Assembly: GCA_949287225.1 (NCBI GenBank)
Contig: CASEFP010000176.1
Location: 1-50,739, forward strand
Length of the DNA stretch: 50,739 nucleotides
From: an uncultured Lentisphaeria bacterium
GTDB lineage: Bacteria; Verrucomicrobiota; Lentisphaeria; Victivallales; UBA1829
Reading direction: 5' to 3'
Below, one piece after another: positions 1 to 6,458 of this stretch (position 1 is the first letter of the stretch; every line of letters begins with the position of its first letter). The position numbers were made by a program, and so were the translations under genes. The notes below the pieces were generated by a model. It was not told where the DNA came from and did no database searches. It saw nothing but the letters and a program-made list of their open reading frames with translations.

Positions 1-356
1 CGATTGTTGGGGCAGGCAAGGAAATTGATATTCGGTTTGTTTGTTCCGATATCCGGCAATTTGCAATTTAAAATATCCATGAGATAGGATAGTGCAATTC
101 TTTTCTGTTCGGCATTGTATGCAAATAAAAAATACTGATCATAACTGTCAAAGTAAAGTTGTGCCGCATTTCCAATTTGTTTTAAATGATTGACACAGGT
201 TATATTAACTGCTGCCTGACGTGCCTTGTTCAAGGCTGGCAAAAGCAATGAGACTAAAATGGCAATGATTGCAATGACAACTAGAAGTTCTATTAAAGTG
301 AAATAATCCGCATGCATTCTTCTCTCTTTTCCTGTGAGTCGTATTTTGTTCCACAT
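1..356 (-). CDS. Type II secretion pseudopilin-like protein, N-terminal part
   Basis: The protein begins [20 protein letters not shown] and runs straight into [20 protein letters not shown], the prepilin methylation and cleavage motif followed by the hydrophobic helix (about residues 19-41). The mature part starts with NKARQAA, as in the large families of pseudopilin-like surface proteins of Lentisphaerae and Planctomycetes. The start at 356 is set by AGGAGG at 364-369; the inner ATG at 317 lacks such a site. The gene runs off the window after about 118 codons. Its codons are AT-rich (ATA, TTA, AAA), unlike the GC-rich genes next door. It has its own consensus promoter and probably answers to the regulator just upstream. 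The fold is sure; the substrate or role is unknown. Confidence 0.88.
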   Translation of the reverse strand, partial: MWNKIRLTGKERRMHADYFTLIELLVVIAIIAILVSLLLPALNKARQAAVNITCVNHLKQIGNAAQLYFDSYDQYFLFAYNAEQKRIALSYLMDILNCKLPDIGTNKPNINFLACPNN

Positions 357-435
357 AAGCGTGCCTCCTGATGAAACTGTCTTTTTAACGTTGAAAAGGG
401 AGCCGGTTTTGAATAGTTCCACGTCTTTTCTGAAA

Positions 436-464
436 ATTATAACCGAAAGCCTGGCAGGTGTCAA
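436..464 (-). promoter_or_regulatory. Consensus sigma70-type promoter of the pseudopilin gene
   Basis: On the minus strand TTGACA (459-464) and TATAAT (436-441) are both perfect and exactly 17 bp apart. Transcription would start near 429, giving a leader of about 73 nt before the ATG at 356. Confidence 0.82.
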
Positions 465-490
465 CAGCCGGGCATGGAAAAGTCGGAAAT

Positions 491-510
491 AACTGTTTCA
501 AACTGTTTCA
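491..510. promoter_or_regulatory. Tandem operator-like repeat upstream of the pseudopilin promoter
   Basis: AACTGTTTCA occurs twice back to back, so the period is 10 bp, one helical turn. The junction forms the small palindrome GTTTCAAAC. It lies 27 bp upstream of the -35 box at 459-464. A related CTGTTCCAAAC occurs in the regulator's own promoter region (minus strand, 1613-1624). Binding by the adjacent GntR-type regulator is inferred. Confidence 0.5.
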
Positions 511-572
511 GAAAAAATTTTCCTGCGGCAGGTAACCGTATTGAGACAGTATGTGCCGGGAAAGAAATGATT

Positions 573-1583
573 TCATGGTTTTTCGACGCTGTTCCTGTAA
601 AGATGAAGTTTCGGAGTCAGATAGATCCGCCGCGCATTGGCGCCTCGTAAGTTCAGGCGCCTCCAACACTCTTCAGCAACTGCTTCCCCGGCACTCGGCC
701 AGTCGATGGCAATGGTGTTTGCAGGCTGGAAATCCGGAGCAATCAGATTTTTTCCGTCAATGCTCAGAACTGCCGGATTCTCCGCGAGAATCCGTTGTTC
801 CATACGGAAATATTCCTGGGCATAGATTTCATGATCCGTCCCGCTGACAAAAAGATACCCGCAGCCGGGAACGATCCGGCATTTCAGGAAGGCTCTGGCA
901 TCTATCACCTCATGGTCACTTCCCCATTCCTGCCGGAAAAGCATCGCCCGGATCCGATGAACAGGCATATCGGCGGAAATGATCTTCACATGCTGAAGCC
1001 CGAGGGAACGGAAATGATTTGCCGCAAGACAGGCCGCGTCAAAAGGATCCAGAGTCACAGTGGAAAACTGTCCGTCAAGGGACGTGTGCATTTCCAGTCC
1101 GACACCGGGCAGCTGCTTTGGAAGAAAACTCAAATCATAAGTGTCGTAGCAGCCGAGAAGCACCAGCGCGTCATGGTCCTTGTGCAAGGAGAGGTCAAAG
1201 TCGCTTTTCAGCCTTCCATAGGGATGGAAGTACAGATGAAGCTGCCAGCCGTATTCCGCGGCCATGCTCTGAAACCCGAGCATCGCATAGGAACAGTAGG
1301 TCGAACGGAAATTCTTTTCAAAAAGAATGACGGAAATATTACTGGCCTGCTTGTGCTGTTTCATCCTCGGCTTGACATATGTGCCGGAACCGTGCCGGAA
1401 TTCCAGAATGCCTCGTTCGCAGAGTTCCTGAAGACTTCTGCGCGCGGTGCTCAAGGTCAGATGGAACTGGCCTGCCAGTTTGCGCAGAGGGGGAAGCCGT
1501 TCCCCCTCGGTAAAATTTCCGCCTGCGATCATGGCTTCAATGTAACACGTCAGTTTGGAGGTCCGCAATTTATTGTCTGACAT
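573..1583 (-). CDS. GntR-type transcriptional regulator with LacI-like effector domain
   Basis: Residues about 5-70 form a GntR winged helix (GERLPPLRKLAGQFHL, STARRSLQEL, then GILEFRHGSGTYV). The remainder, about residues 85-330, resembles the sugar-binding fold of LacI regulators (YCSYAMLGFQSMAAEYGW, DHDALVLLGCYD, later LYRNSV at the C-terminus). The start at 1583 follows GGGAG; an upstream in-frame ATG at 1814 would add 77 residues of non-coding-looking sequence and was rejected. The gene is oriented toward the pseudopilin and diverges from kdgK. An operator-like site overlaps its own transcription start, which suggests autoregulation. The inducer is not predictable from sequence, but sugars are usual for this architecture. 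Confidence 0.87.
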   Translation of the reverse strand: MSDNKLRTSKLTCYIEAMIAGGNFTEGERLPPLRKLAGQFHLTLSTARRSLQELCERGILEFRHGSGTYVKPRMKQHKQASNISVILFEKNFRSTYCSYAMLGFQSMAAEYGWQLHLYFHPYGRLKSDFDLSLHKDHDALVLLGCYDTYDLSFLPKQLPGVGLEMHTSLDGQFSTVTLDPFDAACLAANHFRSLGLQHVKIISADMPVHRIRAMLFRQEWGSDHEVIDARAFLKCRIVPGCGYLFVSGTDHEIYAQEYFRMEQRILAENPAVLSIDGKNLIAPDFQPANTIAIDWPSAGEAVAEECWRRLNLRGANARRIYLTPKLHLYRNSVEKP

Positions 1584-1612
1584 GCCTGTTCTCCCGTTGA
1601 AGTGATTCAGAT

Positions 1613-1624
1613 TGTTTGGAACAG
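1613..1624 (-). promoter_or_regulatory. Operator-like site at the regulator's transcription start
   Basis: Minus strand CTGTTCCAAACA matches the CTGTTTCAAACT unit at 493-504 at 10 of 12 positions. It lies immediately downstream of the -10 box at 1630-1635, where a bound repressor would block initiation. The site was read by eye and is not tested. Confidence 0.4.
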
Positions 1625-1629
1625 ATTTT

Positions 1630-1658
1630 ATTATAATCGGGGAAAACCATGCTTTCAA
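1630..1658 (-). promoter_or_regulatory. Promoter of the GntR-type regulator
   Basis: Minus strand TTGAAA (1653-1658), a 17-bp spacer, then TATAAT (1630-1635). The predicted start near 1623 leaves a leader of about 40 nt before the ATG at 1583. Confidence 0.7.
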
Positions 1659-1808
1659 CAGAAAAACAGCTCGAAATATAGAAAAAATTGTTTCAGGATG
1701 TTTGATAATCAGTTCACGGGATCTGTCCCATGGAATCAATTGCGGTTTCGCCGCAAGAACCTGAATCACAGAGATCAGCAAAGGCTTAAGAGTGATGATT
1801 TTTCCAGT

Positions 1809-1836
1809 TTGCAAAACGGGAAAAGAGGTTTATATT
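1809..1836 (+). promoter_or_regulatory. Promoter of kdgK
   Basis: TTGCAA (1809-1814), a 16-bp spacer and TATATT (1831-1836). The leader that follows carries TTCAACTTTTGGAAAGG at 1852-1868, which recurs upstream of the BASS transporter at 27869-27885 and includes the ribosome binding site. Confidence 0.58.
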
Positions 1837-1877
1837 GTAATGTTTTTCAAATTCAACTTTTGGAAAGGGTAAAAGAA

Positions 1878-2969
1878 ATGGAAATCAAACCTGCCGACAA
1901 ATGCAAGTACGACATTCTCTCCCTCGGTGAAATCATGCTCCGTCTCGATCCGGGCCCCGGAAGAATCCACACGGCGCGCTCGTTCACGGCGTGGGAGGGC
2001 GGCGGTGAATACAACGTGGCGCGCGGCCTGCGCAGATGCTTCCGTCTCCGTGCGGGGGTGATCACGGCGTTTGCCGACAATCCGGTGGGGCGTCTCGTCG
2101 AGGATTTCATCATGCAGGGCGGCGTCGACACCTCGCTGATCCGGTGGGTTCCGTATGACGGAATCGGGCGCACGGTCCGGAACGGACTCAACTTCACCGA
2201 ACGCGGCTACGGCATCCGCGGCGCGGTCGGCTGTTCGGACCGCGGCAACACGGCGGTTTCCCAGCTGAAAAAAGGCGATATTGATTTTGATTACATCTTC
2301 GGCGAACTCGGAACGCGCTGGTTCCATACCGGCGGCATTTTCGCGGCGCTCTCGGATACGACGCCGGAGGTTGTGATCGAGGCGCTCAAGGCGGCGAAGA
2401 AATACGGCACGGTCACGAGCTACGACCTCAACTACCGTCCGTCCCTCTGGAAGGCGATCGGCGGGAAGGAGCGCGCGCAGGAGGTCAACAAGGAGATCGC
2501 CAAGTACGTTGACGTGATGATCGGAAACGAGGAGGATTTCACCGCCTGTCTCGGATTTGAAGTCGAGGGCACCGACGCGAATCTCAGCAAACTCAATACC
2601 GAGAGCTTCAAGAAGATGATCGAAAAAGTCGTCAAGGCGTATCCGAACTTCCAGGCGGTCGCCACGACGCTGCGCCAGGTGAAGACCGCGACCGTCAACG
2701 ACTGGAGCGCGATCGTCTGGCAGGGCGGACAGTTCTACAAGGCGGCGCAGCGCGACGGCCTGGAGATTTTCGACCGGGTCGGCGGCGGCGACAGTTTCGC
2801 TTCCGGCCTGATCTACGGACTGATGGTCAAGGGCGATCCCGCGCTTGCCGTTGAATACGGTGCGGCGCACGGCGCGCTTGCAATGACGACCCCCGGCGAC
2901 ACTTCGATGGCGCGTCTGGAGGAGGTCGAGAAGCTTGTCAAGGGCGGCGGCGCGCGCGTCGACCGCTGA
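1878..2969 (+). CDS. kdgK: PfkB-family sugar kinase, likely 2-keto-3-deoxygluconate kinase
   Basis: A 363-residue ribokinase-fold enzyme that would phosphorylate 2-keto-3-deoxygluconate in the cytoplasm, feeding uronate breakdown into the Entner-Doudoroff aldolase. The N-terminal GGGEYNVARGL (about 41-51) is the substrate-side signature, and RVGGGDSFASG (about 300-310) is the PfkB ATP/anion-hole motif with catalytic Asp305. The start at 1878 follows AAAGGG with 8 bp spacing; the longer open frame from 1602 covers the promoter and was rejected. The kinase fold is certain. Substrate choice rests on family resemblance, and a related hexose kinase is possible. A strong terminator follows, so it is probably monocistronic. 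Confidence 0.85.
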   Translation: MEIKPADKCKYDILSLGEIMLRLDPGPGRIHTARSFTAWEGGGEYNVARGLRRCFRLRAGVITAFADNPVGRLVEDFIMQGGVDTSLIRWVPYDGIGRTVRNGLNFTERGYGIRGAVGCSDRGNTAVSQLKKGDIDFDYIFGELGTRWFHTGGIFAALSDTTPEVVIEALKAAKKYGTVTSYDLNYRPSLWKAIGGKERAQEVNKEIAKYVDVMIGNEEDFTACLGFEVEGTDANLSKLNTESFKKMIEKVVKAYPNFQAVATTLRQVKTATVNDWSAIVWQGGQFYKAAQRDGLEIFDRVGGGDSFASGLIYGLMVKGDPALAVEYGAAHGALAMTTPGDTSMARLEEVEKLVKGGGARVDR

Positions 2970-2994
2970 TTTCCCGATCCTTGCGGAAAGCCAG

Positions 2995-3032
2995 AAGCAG
3001 TCTCCCGGAACCAGCAGGAGACTGCTTTTTTT
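2995..3032 (+). terminator. Rho-independent terminator after kdgK
   Basis: The 11-bp arms AAGCAGTCTCC (2995-3005) and GGAGACTGCTT (3017-3027) enclose an 11-nt loop and run into a T-tract ending at 3032. Confidence 0.9.
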
Positions 3033-3162
3033 CGTAAAGAGAGGGTTTTTTGATTCAAAAATGTCAATTGCGACTTGCGCTTACAGGATTATGGAGTAAA
3101 TTAAGGATTCTTGTCGTTTTATGGGAAAAAATTAAAGAAACTAACATATTGGAGAAACAGCA

Positions 3163-3582
3163 ATGCAGAATTTCCTCGTCACACTTGCCCAGCAGGCCGC
3201 ATCGGCGGCGGCAACAGCCGGAAATGCAGCCGGAAATGCCGCGGCAACTGCCGGAACCGCCGCGGGAACCGCTGCGGCACAGCAACCCCAGTCTTTCATG
3301 GGCTCGCTCGGCGGCATGGTTCCCATGATCGTCGTATTCGCCGTCATCATTTATCTGATGTACCGTTCGCAGAAGAAGGAACAGAAACGCCGCGCGGAAA
3401 TGATTGATGCGCTCAAGGCGGGAGATCAGGTGCTTCTGGTCGGCGGCATTTTCGGCGAGATTGTCGCGGTGAAGGAGGAGCAGTTCGTCATCAAGATTGC
3501 CGATAATGTCCGGATCAATGTCGTGAAGAACGCCGTCAGCAGTCCCGTTGGGAAAGACTCCGGCAAGGAAGAGAAAAAATGA
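3163..3582 (+). CDS. yajC: Sec translocase accessory subunit YajC
   Basis: A 139-residue inner-membrane protein that partners SecDF in protein export. One transmembrane helix lies at about residues 49-66 (GGMVPMIVVFAVIIYLMYRS), followed by the family signature KKEQKRRAEM and a small domain starting LKAGDQVLLVGGIFGEI. Unusually, the region before the helix is a low-complexity run of alanine with glycine, asparagine and threonine (about 10-41), much longer than in E. coli YajC. The start is fixed by GGAG eight bases upstream. Its stop overlaps the secDF start as ATGA, so the two are translationally coupled. Confidence 0.94.
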   Translation: MQNFLVTLAQQAASAAATAGNAAGNAAATAGTAAGTAAAQQPQSFMGSLGGMVPMIVVFAVIIYLMYRSQKKEQKRRAEMIDALKAGDQVLLVGGIFGEIVAVKEEQFVIKIADNVRINVVKNAVSSPVGKDSGKEEKK

Positions 3583-6155
3583 ACAAGAAACCGGTTATCC
3601 TGAGATCCCTGTTCGCCCTGCTGGTCCTGGGCGTGTTCATCTTCTCGATGTATCCGCTTCAGGAACGTGATTTCTACGATACCTTCAAGGAACTCCTTTC
3701 CGATCCGCAGAACAAGGAGGTGACCGAACTGATCGCCGCCGCAAAAGCGAAAAAGGCCAAAGATCCTTCCATGTACGACAGCACCGCTCTGGAGGATGCC
3801 GCTACGGAAAAAGGGGTTTCCCTCGACAAGTTCGTCAAACCCTCCATCGTCAAGTCGCAGAAGGTGACCGGTTCCCGTGACGTGATCTCGCTGATCCGCA
3901 AGAATTCCGCGGGCTCGATCCGGCGCGGCATCGACCTCAACGGCGGCGCGGAGTTCATCATCGAACTCATCCCCGATCCGAACGACAAGGACAAAATCGA
4001 AAAGAAGTTCAACGATTACCGCGACATCGCCATCGAAACACTGCGCAAGCGCCTGACTGCGAAGAATATCTACGAGGCGGACATCTCCCCCGCGGGCGGC
4101 CGTTACATCTCCATGCGTGTTCCCGTCGTGACCAAGGAGGAGAAGGCGATTCTTGAAAAACTCATCAAACTCAGCGCGAAACTCCAGTTCCGCCTGGTCC
4201 ATGTGAACAGCGATCAGGAGGTGTCAAAGTATCTGGCGGATCCGAAGAACTACGACCCGCCGGAAGGCTATGAAATCCTCGAAAGCGTCGAGACCAGGGA
4301 CGGCAAAGTCATCAAGAAACCCTATCTGGTCGAACGCGAGGCGCAGATGGACGGCAAGGAGATCGACGACGCCTATCCGACGATGGACCAGTTCGGACAG
4401 CGCGAGATCATCCTGAAGTTCAAACCCTCCGGCGCGGCGCAGTTCGGCAAGGTCACCGGCGACAATGTCGGCAGACTCCTTGCGATCGTGCTTGACGGCC
4501 AGCTCTATTCCGCGCCGCAGATCAAGACCGCCATCACGGGCGGCAATGCCTCGATCACCGGCAACTTCTCCCGCGAAGATGCCGAGAACATCTCCAACGC
4601 CCTTGTGAGCGGCAGCGTTCCGTTCTCCATGACGATCCAGGCGCAGTCCGACATCGACCCGACCATCGGCGAAGCAACCGTCCGCGACGGCCTATACAGC
4701 GGAATCGCCGGCATGGTGCTGGTCATGATCTTCATGGCGGTCTATTACATGCGCAGCGGTCTCATTGCGAATATTTCGCTTCTGGTCAACGCCGTGCTGA
4801 TTCTCGGTGCGCTGGCGGCGTTCGATGTGACGCTGACCCTGCCCGGCATCGCGGGTATCATCCTGACGATCGGTATGGCGGTTGACGCCAACGTCCTGAT
4901 CTATGAGCGCATCCGCGAGGAAATTGAAGCGAAAAAGACCGTTCTGAACGCGATCGACCTCGGTTTCGACCGCGCGTATTCGGCGATCTTCGACTCGAAC
5001 GTCACAACGCTGGTTGTCGCCGTGATCCTGCTCTGGCAGGGAACCGGCGCGATCAAGGGATTTGCGATCACGCTGGCGATCGGTGTGTTTACGACCCTGT
5101 TTACGGCGGTGTTCCTGACACGCCTTCTCTTCGACCTCATGACCCGCTTCACAACGGTCAAGTCGCTGAAGATGCACTCCTTCCTCGGGCGCGGAACCAA
5201 TATCGACTTCCTCGGACTCCGGAAATATGCGCTGGCATTTTCCGGCATCCTGATTCTTGCCTCCTTCATCTATGTGGGGGTCCGCGGCAAGGAGTGCCTC
5301 GGCATCGACTTCACCGGCGGCACGCAGGTGGAGCTGAGCTTCAAGGAGGCAATCCCGGCGGAGCAGATCTCCGGCTTCCTGAAGACGCAGGGCTTTGAGA
5401 ACAAGGTCACCTACAAGACCGGCAGCGCTGTGGACGCGCAGAAGAAGCTCGAGATCATCATCCGCGACACGAAGGGCGGGACGACCGAAAAAACGGCGGA
5501 AGCCGGCGCGGTCATCATGGAGAAGGTCACAAGCGCGCTGAACAGGCAGTTCCCGAATGCAAAGTTTGAAGGTGAGACGCAGTCCACACTGGGCGCGCTG
5601 ATCGGACAGGCGTTCATGAAGTCCGCGCTTGTTTCGCTGGTGCTTTCCTTCGTCGTGATGATCATCTACCTGACCTTCCGCTTCCAGTTCTCCTACTCGA
5701 TCGCCGGTTCGGTGGTGCTGATCCACGACGTGATCATCGGTGTCGGGCTTTACCTGATGTGCGGCGGGCAGATCACGCTGAACGTCGTCGCGGCCTCGCT
5801 GACGATCGTCGGTATTTCGATCAACGACACGATCGTGACATTCGACCGCGTCCGCGAGAACCTGACCCTCGTGAAGGACAAATCCTACTGGGATATCATC
5901 AATCTGAGCGTCAATCAGACCCTCGGAAGAACGATTCTGACGACGACCACGATCCTGCTGGTGCTGGTGATGCAGCTGATCTTCGGCGGTTCGGGCATCC
6001 GCGACTTTGTCAGCGTCATGCTGTTCGGCCTGCTCGCCGGAACCTATTCGTCGATCTTCATCACCAACCTGATCATTGCCTACTGGCACAAGCCGGTCAA
6101 GAATGTTGCGTCGGGACGTCCCGAGGCGAAAACGCCGGCAGTCACAAAGGTCTGA
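3579..6155 (+). CDS. secDF: Fused protein-export membrane protein SecDF
   Basis: An 858-residue fusion of SecD and SecF, the proton-driven motor that pulls secreted proteins across the inner membrane. The SecD half opens with a membrane anchor (about 5-25) and a large periplasmic part (GIDLNGGAEFIIEL, then SGAAQFGKVTGDNVGRLLAI). It continues into a helix bundle carrying GIAGIILTIGMAVDANVLIY, whose aspartate is the conserved proton-path residue. The SecF half begins near residue 560 with CLGIDFTGGTQVELSF and ends with VVAASLTIVGISINDTIVTF. The fusion is known from several phyla. The gene overlaps yajC by 4 bp and is followed by a strong terminator, making a two-gene operon. Confidence 0.96.
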   Translation: MNKKPVILRSLFALLVLGVFIFSMYPLQERDFYDTFKELLSDPQNKEVTELIAAAKAKKAKDPSMYDSTALEDAATEKGVSLDKFVKPSIVKSQKVTGSRDVISLIRKNSAGSIRRGIDLNGGAEFIIELIPDPNDKDKIEKKFNDYRDIAIETLRKRLTAKNIYEADISPAGGRYISMRVPVVTKEEKAILEKLIKLSAKLQFRLVHVNSDQEVSKYLADPKNYDPPEGYEILESVETRDGKVIKKPYLVEREAQMDGKEIDDAYPTMDQFGQREIILKFKPSGAAQFGKVTGDNVGRLLAIVLDGQLYSAPQIKTAITGGNASITGNFSREDAENISNALVSGSVPFSMTIQAQSDIDPTIGEATVRDGLYSGIAGMVLVMIFMAVYYMRSGLIANISLLVNAVLILGALAAFDVTLTLPGIAGIILTIGMAVDANVLIYERIREEIEAKKTVLNAIDLGFDRAYSAIFDSNVTTLVVAVILLWQGTGAIKGFAITLAIGVFTTLFTAVFLTRLLFDLMTRFTTVKSLKMHSFLGRGTNIDFLGLRKYALAFSGILILASFIYVGVRGKECLGIDFTGGTQVELSFKEAIPAEQISGFLKTQGFENKVTYKTGSAVDAQKKLEIIIRDTKGGTTEKTAEAGAVIMEKVTSALNRQFPNAKFEGETQSTLGALIGQAFMKSALVSLVLSFVVMIIYLTFRFQFSYSIAGSVVLIHDVIIGVGLYLMCGGQITLNVVAASLTIVGISINDTIVTFDRVRENLTLVKDKSYWDIINLSVNQTLGRTILTTTTILLVLVMQLIFGGSGIRDFVSVMLFGLLAGTYSSIFITNLIIAYWHKPVKNVASGRPEAKTPAVTKV

Positions 6156-6217
6156 TCCGTAAAATGAGTTCTCCGGTGCGGTCCGCACCGGAAGCTCCGG
6201 AAAAACCGTGTTTTTCA

Positions 6218-6254
6218 AGACGGATTCCCGAATTGCGGGGATCCGTCTTTTTTT
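6218..6254 (+). terminator. Rho-independent terminator after yajC-secDF
   Basis: Left arm 6218-6230 (AGACGGATTCCCG), loop AATTG, right arm 6236-6248 (CGGGGATCCGTCT): 13 pairs with one G-T wobble, then seven T. Confidence 0.92.
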
Positions 6255-6371
6255 ATCTGTGTGTCCGGAGAAATCAGAAAAGAGTACAAGCTTCCCCGGA
6301 AAATCGGCATTGAAAAATACAAGTTTTCAGTACAAGATGATAAGATTCTGAAAAAAAAGTTTCCGCATGAA

Positions 6372-6400
6372 TTGCAGCTCCGAAATACAGGCGCTAGATT
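6372..6400 (+). promoter_or_regulatory. Candidate promoter of the GH2-type glycosidase gene
   Basis: TTGCAG (6372-6377), a 17-bp spacer and TAGATT (6395-6400), about 59 bp before the chosen start at 6459. Read by eye; moderate match. Confidence 0.45.
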
Positions 6401-6458
6401 TCCTCTCCGGATTTCGTTCTGCACCCATGGAGGCATCAAAGAAGAAAGGAACCTCACC

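Noticed and set aside
4692-6218. A 508-codon open frame on the minus strand opposite secDF
   Set aside because: It is a shadow of the GC-rich codon pattern of secDF: Arg/Asp-rich composition, no ribosome binding site, no family resemblance.
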